64,000 nucleotides of DNA. It comes from Algicola sagamiensis DSM 14643. GTDB lineage: Bacteria > Pseudomonadota > Gammaproteobacteria > Enterobacterales > Alteromonadaceae. The notes beneath the pieces are model-generated. The model had not been told where the DNA came from and made no database searches. It saw only the letters and a program-made list of their open reading frames with translations. A program made the position numbers and the translations under genes. The stretch spans positions 1-64,000 of the forward strand of contig NZ_KB894504.1 in the NCBI RefSeq assembly GCF_000374485.1, in the 5' to 3' direction. Shown here one piece after another: positions 26,704 through 35,315 of this stretch (position 1 is its first letter; every line of letters starts with the position of its first letter).

Positions 26704-27462
26704 TTACCCTTTGGGTTCTTTTTTCTTGTTGAGCGCCGCAATACGCAGTGTCACTGTTGGAACAAGGCTTGAAATGGGTACAAGTTTTACCCCTTCTTCT
26801 TCGAATCGGTCTTTGTTTTTTTGAAAGAAAGCAATGGTTTCTGGATATGGGTGGGCAATCCCAATCGCAAAGTCATGGCGCTTGGCAATGCGGATCAACT
26901 TTTTGAGCTGTTGCTCCATGAATGGCTCATTCACAAAATGATCGATAAAAATATGCCGATGGAATGCAGGAACACCGGCGTTGATCGCGTATTCTTCTGC
27001 AAGTGAATGTCTGGAAGTACGGCTATCGAGAAAGAACAGAGACTTTTGCTGGAGAAAATCCATCGTCCAATGCATGGGATATTGAAGCTGAGTGAGTAAA
27101 CTCCCCATATGATTGTTGATCCCTTTTGCAGAAGGAATTTCTTCGAGGGCTTTTTGAAGTGTTTGCTGAATTGCATCCTTTTCCATATCAATCGTGAGAG
27201 CACCCGGTCCAAGTGCTTTGCCAGACAGGGCTTCCATTGGAATATGTAACATGACATCTTTTTGCAGATGATCTGCGAGATCTGCACACTTTTTACCATA
27301 AGGAGTATGCGGTAATACTGCGTAGGTAAACTGCCCTGGGAGTTGGACGGCTGCTAAATCAAGCTGATTATAGCCCAGATCGTCAATGACAATCGCAAGG
27401 CGGCCTGCAGCAGAAACACAGTTGCAGCATAGCAGCAACCAACCTAAGAATAGATAACGCAC
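26704..27462 (-). CDS. yibQ: YibQ-like divergent polysaccharide deacetylase
   Basis: 252 residues with a signal peptide (about 1-18, cut near SAAG). It belongs to the DUF610/YibQ group of polysaccharide-deacetylase-like beta/alpha barrel proteins: RLAIVIDDLGYNQ, FTYAVLPHTPYG, DVMLHIPMEAL, INNHMGSLLT, FFLDSRTS and GIAHPYPETI. Periplasmic; its substrate is unknown. It lies downstream of the ctp protease gene on the same strand, an arrangement also seen in Pseudomonas, where EnvC- and CtpA-type proteins sit next to it. Confidence 0.85.
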   Translation of the reverse strand: MRYLFLGWLLLCCNCVSAAGRLAIVIDDLGYNQLDLAAVQLPGQFTYAVLPHTPYGKKCADLADHLQKDVMLHIPMEALSGKALGPGALTIDMEKDAIQQTLQKALEEIPSAKGINNHMGSLLTQLQYPMHWTMDFLQQKSLFFLDSRTSRHSLAEEYAINAGVPAFHRHIFIDHFVNEPFMEQQLKKLIRIAKRHDFAIGIAHPYPETIAFFQKNKDRFEEEGVKLVPISSLVPTVTLRIAALNKKKEPKG

Positions 27463-27558
27463 AAAATAGCCCTGAAAAATTAATCGCTTGTTGTATCCAT
27501 TTGGGAGTATGTTGAACGGTCCTTCAATGGACCCTTTTGGAAGTTTACATGATCCCTG

Positions 27559-27601
27559 AGGACTGAGGTAGTTGATTTACGAAATCTTCTTTCTCAGTCC
27601 T
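27559..27601 (-). repeat. Inverted repeat at the end of the ctp gene
   Basis: AGGACTGAG (27559-27567) and CTCAGTCCT (27593-27601) form a 9-bp stem that spans the ctp stop codon. The 25-base loop contains a nested GATTT/AAATC hairpin. There is no T tract; it could reduce transcription into yibQ or stabilise the ctp message. Confidence 0.4.
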
Positions 27602-28841
27602 GCCGTTTATCATTCACGGGTTGGATTAATAGGCGCTCTGCATAAAGCAACATTGTATCCTGGCGTTGAATATTGGGATTTTCAGATGCTGTTTGAAGTA
27701 AATCAGCGTATTGAAGACTCGGAATATCCTCTTTGGCTAAAGTGATATCAGGGGAAATACCTTCACCATCAATGGAGACTCCATCGGGTGTATAGTATAT
27801 GGCTGTGGTTAATTTGATGGCTGTATTCCCTTCTGATAACGGGATAAGAGATTGTACAGAGCCTTTTCCATAAGAATTGGAGCCAGCGATTGTTGCGCGA
27901 CGGTGAGATTGTAAAGCACCAGCAACGATTTCAGCAGCAGATGCTGACCCTTCATTAATCAAGACGACAATTGGGCGGCCATTCATCATATCTCCAGTTG
28001 TCGCAACATATTCATTATTTGCATGAAAAAATCGCCCTCGTGTCGATACAATGGTCCCTTCATTTAAGAATAAATCTGTCACTTCAACGGCACTATCCAA
28101 TATACCCCCTGGATTATCCCGTAAGTCTAATATTAACCCAACCAGCTTTGGGTTTTGTTTCATCAATGCCTGAATCGCGACTTTTAGCTCTTGTGCGGTT
28201 TGTTTCTGAAATGAATGGATCTTGGTATACGCGATATCATTGGGAAGGAGCTTGGCTTCAATACTTTCGATATCAATCACAGCTCTTGTGATCATGTACT
28301 CCATCGGGCTGGGGATGTTTTTTCGCTGCACGGTGATGAGGACTTTTTCACCGGATTGACCACGTGCAATATAAGCGACTTCATCCACATTTTTGCCAGT
28401 AATATCGTGTTCATCGATTTTTATAATTTTATCCCCTGTCAGCAGCCCAGCAGCTTCTGCGGGTGAACGTTTGAGTGTTTCAGTGATAAAAATACCTTCT
28501 TCACGTTGTTCGACCTCGATACCAAGTCCGCTGTATTGGCCATTGGCGAGGCCAAATATATTTTCAAGCTGGCTATGATCCAGGTAGGCAGAATGCATGT
28601 CTAGCTCTTTAAACATTGCTTGCACAGCGACGAATAGTAGTTTTTCAACATTCACTTCATCAACGTAATAATTATCAACTTGTCTCAGGATCTGATTAAA
28701 GGTGAATAGTGAAATGGCTTTGCTCTGTGTGTCTGAAGGTGCCCCTTTTTTGGGTTGTTCTTCGCAGATAGCACGGAGGGGTGACAGTATAAAGCTGAAA
28801 AATACCAAAAAAGTCGCAAGTTTTCGAAATAAACAACCCAT
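27594..28841 (-). CDS. Carboxyl-terminal processing protease (S41, Ctp)
   Basis: 415 residues. Signal peptide (about 1-25), then a helical N-terminal domain, a PDZ domain (about 90-175, GQYSGLGIEVE ... GDKIIKIDEHDI) and the S41 core with LILDLRDNPGGIL, the catalytic Ser in NEGSASAAEIVAGAL (about residue 299) and the Lys in SYGKGSVQ (about 324). It degrades or trims periplasmic proteins; in Pseudomonas the relative CtpA removes peptidoglycan hydrolases. It starts a two-gene minus-strand unit with yibQ and is divergent from the TetR gene. No envC or gpmI homologue precedes it here, unlike many relatives. Confidence 0.92.
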   Translation of the reverse strand: MGCLFRKLATFLVFFSFILSPLRAICEEQPKKGAPSDTQSKAISLFTFNQILRQVDNYYVDEVNVEKLLFVAVQAMFKELDMHSAYLDHSQLENIFGLANGQYSGLGIEVEQREEGIFITETLKRSPAEAAGLLTGDKIIKIDEHDITGKNVDEVAYIARGQSGEKVLITVQRKNIPSPMEYMITRAVIDIESIEAKLLPNDIAYTKIHSFQKQTAQELKVAIQALMKQNPKLVGLILDLRDNPGGILDSAVEVTDLFLNEGTIVSTRGRFFHANNEYVATTGDMMNGRPIVVLINEGSASAAEIVAGALQSHRRATIAGSNSYGKGSVQSLIPLSEGNTAIKLTTAIYYTPDGVSIDGEGISPDITLAKEDIPSLQYADLLQTASENPNIQRQDTMLLYAERLLIQPVNDKRQD

Positions 28842-29172
28842 AGGCGGACTCCTGCATATCCATCAGAGCTTGGACACAACTGTGGTTCAGCAGGTGTGCC
28901 GTCGCTATCATCCGAATTATAGTTCACTCTTGATCTGTCTGCTTTTTAATCGTACTAAAGGTTTGTATTTTGTTTGAAATTTATTCTTCACATTATTTTT
29001 CAGTATAAAAGTGTGAAGTAAGGATATACAGCTCTCTCTTCATGTGGATGAATGTGGTGGTTTATTCTGATCGATAGTCGGGTTAAGATAGAAACCTTTG
29101 GGATGGTTCAACATCAAAGGGTGTTGGATCAGTCGGGCATGTCAGTAAGGGCAGTAGGTAAAAGATTTATTT
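28842..29172. promoter_or_regulatory. Divergent intergenic region between ctp and TetR gene
   Basis: 331 bases, no gene seen. A 7-bp inverted repeat CTTCACA / TGTGAAG (28986-28992 and 29012-29018) encloses a TATAAA-like box (about 29004-29009) and is a candidate operator for the TetR regulator on its own promoter. The rest shows nothing distinct. Confidence 0.45.
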
Positions 29173-29898
29173 ATGCGGACCAGAGATCGGATCATTAAAG
29201 CCAGTATCGAGTTGTTTAATGCGCAGGGTGAGCGTCATGTCACCACGAACCATATTGCAGCACATCTAGGGATTAGCCCTGGGAACTTGTATTATCACTT
29301 TCGTAATAAAGAAGATATCATTCGCAATATATTCGAAGAATATACACATCACCTTGAACAACATGTTGTTCAGCCACCAAGAAATGAAGATCCAATAGAA
29401 AGTGTTGCCCAATATCTGGATTCTGTTTTCGAACTGATGTGGAAGTTCCATTTCTTCTACGCAAACCTTCCTGATCTTTTGTCAAGGGATGAAGTCCTTC
29501 AGAAAAACTATCAGGAATTCCAGTTGCGACTGCTTGAGCGAGTCGTGTCCCTCATTCAAGGGTTAAAGCGCGCGAAGATTATACAGATTGATGAAGAGGA
29601 CATTTTAGACTTTGCACATACGATCAAGCTAACAGTCACATTTTGGGTGAGCTATATCCGAACGCAAGATCCGCATGCAACGATTAATCAAGCGACCATT
29701 TATCAAGGTGTCCAAAAGGTTCTTTTGTTGTTTAAACCTTATGTGACGATTGAGGCAAAAGCACGTATTCAAGAGTTCGAAAAACGCTTTGCAGCGCTTG
29801 CAAATGAAGTGGATTTAACAGATAACGATGCAGTTGAAGCAGATGCATTAAAAACAAATTCAGCAGACATTCAGCCCGAACAAGAACGTCAGGGCTAA
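29173..29898 (+). CDS. TetR/AcrR-family transcriptional regulator
   Basis: 241 residues. The N-terminal TetR helix-turn-helix (about 1-50) reads RTRDRIIKASIELFNAQG ... VTTNHIAAHLGISPGNLYYHFRNKEDII, which is textbook. The larger C-terminal ligand domain is helical and rich in aromatic residues (FELMWKFHFFYANLPDLL), suggesting a hydrophobic ligand. An acidic tail of about 35 residues follows. It is monocistronic and ends 22 bases before the convergent waaA. Its target is not shown; the inverted repeat upstream suggests autoregulation. Confidence 0.9.
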   Translation: MRTRDRIIKASIELFNAQGERHVTTNHIAAHLGISPGNLYYHFRNKEDIIRNIFEEYTHHLEQHVVQPPRNEDPIESVAQYLDSVFELMWKFHFFYANLPDLLSRDEVLQKNYQEFQLRLLERVVSLIQGLKRAKIIQIDEEDILDFAHTIKLTVTFWVSYIRTQDPHATINQATIYQGVQKVLLLFKPYVTIEAKARIQEFEKRFAALANEVDLTDNDAVEADALKTNSADIQPEQERQG

Positions 29899-29920
29899 AT
29901 CGAATTCACAATAGTTGAAG

Positions 29921-31207
29921 TCAAGATTGATAACCTTGGGTGATCCGGCGAAATAGTTTCTCGCTGGAACCATGGTTTTCTTTCACCACTTTGAGTGCTT
30001 TCTCTCCAATATCTGAGCGTTTTTCAGGCGAATTCAGCCATTTTGCGATTGTTTCTGAGAGTACGTCAGTGTCTTCCACAAGTGCAACGGCTTGTTGCTT
30101 CTCCATCATGTCATAGACGTAGGAAAAGTTGAAAACATGTTGGCCAGAGAGAATGGGTAATCCATACACCGCTGCTTCAAGTGGGTTATGACCACCTCTT
30201 TCAATCAAACTTCCGCCGATAAAAGCAATATCTGAAATACCGTAGAATACTTTGAGCTCTCCGAGTGTATCCAGCAGAAATAAATCGTGATCAGCGGACA
30301 TCGGCTGAACGCTACTTCGGGTTTGATAACTCAGCCCGTGGGATTGGATTATTTTCTCGACACTTTGACAGCGATCAGGATGGCGGGGGGCGAGGATCAG
30401 CTTGAGTTGTGGGAAGGTTTGCTTGAGCTTGGCATAGCTTTCCAGAATCATAGACTCTTCTCCCTCATGGGTGCTGCCCGCAATCCAAGTGACACAGTCC
30501 TTTGGCCATTCATTTTTTAACGCAGTGACTTTTTCCTGAATCGCCTGATCGATGTTGATATCGAACTTAATATTCCCTGTGACTTCGATTTTGTGCTTTG
30601 CTGCCCCCAGTTGATTAAATCGCTTGGCATCATCACAGTGTACGACGCTTAAGTGATCGATCGTTGTGAATAGGTCGCGCATTGCCCCTGATATTTTTTG
30701 ATACCCTTTTGCAGAGCGCTCAGACAACCTGGCATTGGCGATAATGATGTCACAGCAATATTCTCGTGCTTTATAAATGAGATTAGGCCAAAGCTCGGTT
30801 TCCATAATGACCAGCTTTTGTGGTCGAATTTGGGAAAACAGTTTTTCTAGAGCCCAATTGAAATCCAATGGCATATAGCAATGATGCACACTATCACCGA
30901 AAGTTTTGAGAACTTGTTCAGACCCCGTCGGGGTTGTGCTGGTAATGGTAATCGGTAGTGTCGGAAATTCTGCTTGAACGCGTTGAATCAGCTGAATTGC
31001 AGCGATAGTTTCGCCTACAGATACACAGTGGAATAAGACGCCACCTTGTTGTTTTGGAGGTTTCGAACTGCCAAGCCGCTCTTGGAGGCGTTGTGCATAA
31101 GCGGGTTGCTTTCTGCCTCGCCACCAGAATCGAAAGAGAATGAATGGCAGCAGGAGATGAAGCAGCAGGTTGTAAAAAATTCGAAACACGTGCGTTGAAT
31201 TCACCAA
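29921..31207 (-). CDS. waaA: Kdo transferase WaaA (GT30)
   Basis: 428 residues. An N-terminal membrane anchor (about 8-28) and a GT30/GT-B fold. FHCVSVGETIAA contains the proposed catalytic Glu66; TSTTPTGSEQV, METELWPNLI, NARLSERSAKGY and APRHPDR are family blocks, and GGSLIERGGHNPLEAA is in the C-terminal donor domain. It adds Kdo from CMP-Kdo to lipid IVA at the inner membrane, beginning the LPS inner core. The annotated start is TTG with a GTG one codon later; neither has a clear ribosome binding site. It is divergent from the glycosyltransferase and heptose operon, with which it works. Confidence 0.95.
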   Translation of the reverse strand: MVNSTHVFRIFYNLLLHLLLPFILFRFWWRGRKQPAYAQRLQERLGSSKPPKQQGGVLFHCVSVGETIAAIQLIQRVQAEFPTLPITITSTTPTGSEQVLKTFGDSVHHCYMPLDFNWALEKLFSQIRPQKLVIMETELWPNLIYKAREYCCDIIIANARLSERSAKGYQKISGAMRDLFTTIDHLSVVHCDDAKRFNQLGAAKHKIEVTGNIKFDINIDQAIQEKVTALKNEWPKDCVTWIAGSTHEGEESMILESYAKLKQTFPQLKLILAPRHPDRCQSVEKIIQSHGLSYQTRSSVQPMSADHDLFLLDTLGELKVFYGISDIAFIGGSLIERGGHNPLEAAVYGLPILSGQHVFNFSYVYDMMEKQQAVALVEDTDVLSETIAKWLNSPEKRSDIGEKALKVVKENHGSSEKLFRRITQGYQS

Positions 31208-31363
31208 AAGTTAACGGTGCGCTTATTCTACGTGGAAGGCGGGTAGCTGTCATGGTTAAATTCGTTAGAAAGTGAAGAAGAATGGAACCATCGCTTTGTT
31301 TAACTTTCTTATCGCCTGTGAACTCGATAGAATATTGGCCGGAATGAAGAGTGGAGGCGGATA

Positions 31364-32470
31364 ATGCGGATCTTACAGGTCCTACAAAGTGAATATTGTG
31401 GTGGTGCCGAGCGGCATGTGTTGGAGTTGATCCAGCAATTGCAGCATCGTGGCCATGATCTCATTTTTGCAGGCCAGGGACAAAGTTGGTTAATGGCTGA
31501 GTGTCAGGAGCAAGGGATCGAAACCTGTGAACTCCCTTTAAAACGATACTTTTCTCTTCATAATGTCATGGTTGTGAAGCGTTTGTTGCTGCAGGAAAAA
31601 GTGGATCTGATCCATATTCATATTCTCCCGAAAAAGTCGTGTATTATTCGTGATGTGCGCCTTGCGGCACTATTAGCGAAAGTACCTGTTATCGCAACTG
31701 TACATAGTCTCTCATCTAAAAAATATACGCCAAAGAAACTGCCGTTGATTGCGCTGTCTGAACATATTGAAGATCATCTGATTGAAAGCGGATTTGATGC
31801 CTGGGATGTGCATCATGTATATCATGGCCTCGCTGACAGACAATTTACTGAAGAAGAAAAACAGCAGCTTAAATCGGAGTTATTGTCTTACATTCATGTT
31901 CAGGACAAACTGATTTTTGGCGTATTTACACGATTTGAACCTCAAAGTGGTCATGAAACACTACTTGAAGCGATTTCACAAATCTCCGGTGATGTTCGCG
32001 CCCGTATCCAGGTTTTATTCCTGGGGGATCATGAGTCTGATTATGGAACCCATATTCGTCAACAAGTTGCAGATATGGGGTTGGAAGATGTGGTTTATTT
32101 TGCGGGACATGTGACTTCTCCTGAAATGTGGATGGCCACGCTTGATGTGGTGATTAATCCAGCAGAACAGAACAATATCAGCCTTTCCATGATTGAATCC
32201 ACAGTGCAAGGGATACCAATCTTAAGTTCTGAGATCCAACAAAATAATGAGTTTGTTGTGCATGACAGAAATGGTTGGCTATACAAGGTTGGGGACCCAC
32301 TGGATTGTGCGGATAAGATTGAACAAATTACCTTAAATCAGGAAAGCTTGACGCGGTTGGGAGCAAGAAACCGGACGCTGTTTTTAAAATATTTCCAAAT
32401 GTCCTTCATGATCGATAAAATTGAGAGCCTTTTTCTTGCAATTCTCAATGATGAAGAGACATCTTTCTAA
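31364..32470 (+). CDS. GT4-family glycosyltransferase (LPS core type)
   Basis: 368 residues, GT-B fold, no membrane helix. The acceptor side starts MRILQVLQSEYCGGAERHVL with the Gly-Gly-Ala-Glu loop. The donor-side domain (about 180-350) contains FGVFTRFEPQSGHETLLEA, LFLGDHESDYG, VYFAGHVTSPEMWMATLD and the SMIESTVQGIPILSS segment, in the place of the GT4 E-x7-E motif. GGAGGCG is upstream of the ATG. First gene of a run with a heptosyltransferase 15 bases downstream, so it probably adds a sugar to the LPS core or O-antigen. Sugar and linkage are not predictable. Confidence 0.85.
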   Translation: MRILQVLQSEYCGGAERHVLELIQQLQHRGHDLIFAGQGQSWLMAECQEQGIETCELPLKRYFSLHNVMVVKRLLLQEKVDLIHIHILPKKSCIIRDVRLAALLAKVPVIATVHSLSSKKYTPKKLPLIALSEHIEDHLIESGFDAWDVHHVYHGLADRQFTEEEKQQLKSELLSYIHVQDKLIFGVFTRFEPQSGHETLLEAISQISGDVRARIQVLFLGDHESDYGTHIRQQVADMGLEDVVYFAGHVTSPEMWMATLDVVINPAEQNNISLSMIESTVQGIPILSSEIQQNNEFVVHDRNGWLYKVGDPLDCADKIEQITLNQESLTRLGARNRTLFLKYFQMSFMIDKIESLFLAILNDEETSF

Positions 32471-32484
32471 GATATAACGAATTC

Positions 32485-33561
32485 ATGACTGTGATTCAAA
32501 CTCAGCCTACTTCACCCAAAAAAATCCTGATCATTCGCTTAAGTGCGATTGGGGATGTCGTAATGGCCTCAGGGCTCATACCTTCGCTAAAAAAGGCATA
32601 TCCGGATGCGTCACTGACTTGGTTGGTTGAACCAATGGCTGCTGATCTTTTAAAAGAAAACGATGCATTGGATGAAGTGATCCTCTGGCCAAAAGCGCAG
32701 TGGAAGCAACTTTTTAAAGAAAAAAAATACCGCGAATTATTTCGCGTTGTGCGTGAGTTCGTTCGCATGCTTCGAGCGAAAAAATTCGACTTGGCGTTAG
32801 ATACTCAAGGACTCATTAAAAGTGCGATTTGGGCAAAGTTGTCTGGTGCCAAACGACGGATTGGACTCGATTCGCGAGAAGGTAGTAACCGATTGGTCAC
32901 AGAAACGCTGACAATCGATCGGGATCACCCTCATATCAGCAGTGAATATCGACAGTTGGCGGAACATCTTGGTGCAAAACCAGACTGGTATCGCATGTCT
33001 TTGCCGTTTTCATCAAAGACTCACCAACAAGTGCAACACTATTTAAGTGAAGCTGGGATCCAAGGCGACTATTACGTTATATGTCCATATACCACTCGCC
33101 CTCAAAAACACTGGTTTGATGACTATTGGCTATCCCTTGCGAAGCAATTGGCCGAAAACGACGGTTTGCCCATTCTGGTTCTTGGCGGCCCTGGTGATCA
33201 GAGTAATGCTGCACTTTTGTGTGAACAAAGTGAAGGTGCGCTCATGAATTTTGCGGGTAAGACTCGATTGTTAGAAGCGGTCGCATTGCTGGATCAAGCA
33301 AAAGGCGTCATTGGTGTGGATACGGGGTTAACTCATATGAGTATTGCAAGGCGAACTCCAACGGTTGCATTGTTTGGCTCAACAAGACCCTATCTCAATA
33401 CAATGCAGGATAATGCGACGGTGATTTATCATCGGTATGAATGTTCACCTTGTCATCGGCGACCAACCTGTGACGGTCGTTTCGATTGCTTAAGAGAAAT
33501 CAAACCAGAAGAAGTTCTTCAAGTGCTTCAAGACGTTCAACAGCAGAAGGCAACGCAATGA
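32485..33561 (+). CDS. GT9 heptosyltransferase (WaaC/WaaF/RfaQ type)
   Basis: 358 residues, GT-B fold. KKILIIRLSAIGDVVMASGLIPSLK near the N-terminus is the GT9 acceptor motif with the conserved Asp. FDLALDTQGLIKSAIWAK is the heptosyltransferase block, and GVIGVDTGLTHMSIARRTPTVALFGST in the C-terminal domain binds ADP-heptose. A Cys-rich segment near the end, CSPCHRRPTCDGRFDC, is common in the family. It adds L-glycero-D-manno-heptose to Kdo or to the first heptose. The WaaC or WaaF choice is not settled from sequence. Its stop overlaps the next start (ATGA). Confidence 0.9.
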   Translation: MTVIQTQPTSPKKILIIRLSAIGDVVMASGLIPSLKKAYPDASLTWLVEPMAADLLKENDALDEVILWPKAQWKQLFKEKKYRELFRVVREFVRMLRAKKFDLALDTQGLIKSAIWAKLSGAKRRIGLDSREGSNRLVTETLTIDRDHPHISSEYRQLAEHLGAKPDWYRMSLPFSSKTHQQVQHYLSEAGIQGDYYVICPYTTRPQKHWFDDYWLSLAKQLAENDGLPILVLGGPGDQSNAALLCEQSEGALMNFAGKTRLLEAVALLDQAKGVIGVDTGLTHMSIARRTPTVALFGSTRPYLNTMQDNATVIYHRYECSPCHRRPTCDGRFDCLREIKPEEVLQVLQDVQQQKATQ

Positions 33562-34655
33562 AAGTTATCCATGTCGAAGCAGGAAGAACATTATTTGGTG
33601 GGCCACAACAGGTATTGTATTTATTGCAGTCCTTACAGGAAGAATATCCAGGAAAAATTGAGAATATTCTTATTTGTCCAATTGGCAGTGAGATCGTCAA
33701 CCCAGCGCAGGCGCTTGGCGTCAAAGTGATTGAATGTAAAATGGGTGGCGATTTGGATATTGGACTGGCTTTTCGGTTGGCGAAAATCGTTCAGGAAGAA
33801 AAGGTGGATTTGATTCAGATCCACTCTCGGCGTGGTGCAGATATATGGGGCGCTCTGGCTGCGAACATTGCCAAATGCAAAGTGATCCTAACGCGTCGTG
33901 TGGATAATCCAGAGCCTGTCTGGCTCGCGAAGCGAAAGTATGGTTGGTACGATAAAGTGATCACCATTTCAGATGGGATCCGGGATGTGCTGCTAAGTGA
34001 GCAAGTGCCACAATCCTGTATGGTCACAATCCGGGATGCTGTAGATACAGCCGCTTTTGTTCCCAAAGAAAAGGAGTCTGGTGTATTTACGCGATTTAAC
34101 GTGCCGGAGTCTGCGGTTACAGTTGGGGTGATTGCACAGCTCATTGAGCGAAAAGGACACAAATTTCTGATTGATGTCGTGGAACGCCTCGTTCAAGATA
34201 CACCAGATGCGCATTTTTTATTTTTTGGCAAAGGACCAGAGGAAGCTGCACTGAAAGCATACTGCGAAGAAAAAGGGGTAAGCCAGCATGTGACCTTCAC
34301 CGGGTTTGTGGCGGGTATCGAGCAGATCATTCCACAACTGGATATGGTTGTTCATCCTGCTTTAGCAGAAGGCATGGGGGTAGCACTTCTTCAAGCGAGC
34401 GCCTGCGGTGTACCGATAGTGGCCTCTGCTGTTGGCGGTATCCCAGAGGCCGTCAAAGATGGGTATAGTGGCTTTTTAGTACAACCAGGAAACTCTAAGG
34501 CATTATATGACAAAGTCTCGCGTCTGTTGCAAGATAAATCGTTAAGAGAAACGATGGGAAAACAGGGGCGACAATATATGGAAGAAGCCTTTGCCCTTAC
34601 CGTCATGTCCCAGCAAAGTATGCAGTTATATGAAGCAGTGCTCAACGAGTCATGA
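33558..34655 (+). CDS. GT4-family glycosyltransferase
   Basis: 365 residues from the ATG at 33558, which overlaps the heptosyltransferase stop by four bases; the frame is open further upstream but that part lies inside the previous gene. The N-terminus MKVIHVEAGRTLFGGPQQVL has the GT4 glycine loop. The donor-side domain has VGVIAQLIERKGHKFLIDVV, FGKGPEEAALKAYC, VTFTGFVAGIEQIIPQLDMVVHPALAEGMGVALLQASACGVPIVA (in the E-x7-E region: Glu of AEG, then QASACG) and GGIPEAV. It likely extends the LPS outer core or a surface glycan. Cytosolic or membrane-peripheral. Confidence 0.88.
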   Translation: MKVIHVEAGRTLFGGPQQVLYLLQSLQEEYPGKIENILICPIGSEIVNPAQALGVKVIECKMGGDLDIGLAFRLAKIVQEEKVDLIQIHSRRGADIWGALAANIAKCKVILTRRVDNPEPVWLAKRKYGWYDKVITISDGIRDVLLSEQVPQSCMVTIRDAVDTAAFVPKEKESGVFTRFNVPESAVTVGVIAQLIERKGHKFLIDVVERLVQDTPDAHFLFFGKGPEEAALKAYCEEKGVSQHVTFTGFVAGIEQIIPQLDMVVHPALAEGMGVALLQASACGVPIVASAVGGIPEAVKDGYSGFLVQPGNSKALYDKVSRLLQDKSLRETMGKQGRQYMEEAFALTVMSQQSMQLYEAVLNES

Positions 34656-34735
34656 AGAGAGAATCAATGACAAGCGATAACTCTGATGAGCACTTACAAT
34701 TAAAGATATAGGAAAGAAATACCGGGAGACACATC

Positions 34736-35314
34736 ATGTTAGACCAGGATAATTATTTAAAGCAGCTGGCTGATCATCAAGCGCTTTTTTCAAAACTGGA
34801 TCAGTTTTCCAATGAAGTACATGCTCTTGCACAGTTGTGCGTTGAGTCACTTCATAATGGTGGAAAAATTATATTTTTAGGGAATGGCGGCAGTGCTGCG
34901 GATAGCCAGCATTTAGCGGCAGAATTTGTGGTTCGTTTTCGTCGCGAACGACAAGCGCTTCCTTCTATTGCGTTAACGACGGATACATCAATTTTGACAG
35001 CGTGTGCGAATGATTACTCATATGATCATGTGTTTGCACGCCAAATAGAAGCTTTGTGTAAAGATAATGATGTCGTGATTGGCCTCTCAACCTCTGGTCA
35101 AAGCCCAAATGTCAATATGGCAATAGAAGCAGCCAATCGAATAGGCGCTGCAACGGTTGCATTTACAGGAAAAGACGGCGGAAAAATTAAGGATATTTCA
35201 AAATACGCATTCATTATGCCAAGCAATGAGACAGCTCGAATTCAAGAAGCACATATGTTTATTGGTCATTGGCTGTGTGATGCTGTTGACTGTGCATTTG
35301 CAGAAGGGAGTTAG
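34736..35314 (+). CDS. gmhA: Sedoheptulose 7-phosphate isomerase GmhA
   Basis: 192 residues, a single SIS domain. [20 protein letters not shown] is the GmhA signature, and [36 protein letters not shown] and [18 protein letters not shown] (catalytic Glu and His region) complete it. Converts sedoheptulose 7-phosphate to D-glycero-D-manno-heptose 7-phosphate, step one of ADP-heptose synthesis. Followed one base later by hldE and then gmhB, so three steps of the pathway are co-transcribed here. Confidence 0.96.
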   Translation: MLDQDNYLKQLADHQALFSKLDQFSNEVHALAQLCVESLHNGGKIIFLGNGGSAADSQHLAAEFVVRFRRERQALPSIALTTDTSILTACANDYSYDHVFARQIEALCKDNDVVIGLSTSGQSPNVNMAIEAANRIGAATVAFTGKDGGKIKDISKYAFIMPSNETARIQEAHMFIGHWLCDAVDCAFAEGS

Positions 35315-35315
35315 G

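Noticed and set aside
33486-33557. Upstream start for the second GT4 glycosyltransferase
   Set aside because: It lies within the end of the heptosyltransferase gene; the ATGA overlap at 33558 gives the conserved GT4 N-terminus.
35157-35315. Upstream start for hldE inside gmhA
   Set aside because: The added residues are the gmhA coding sequence in another frame; the family N-terminus begins at 35316.
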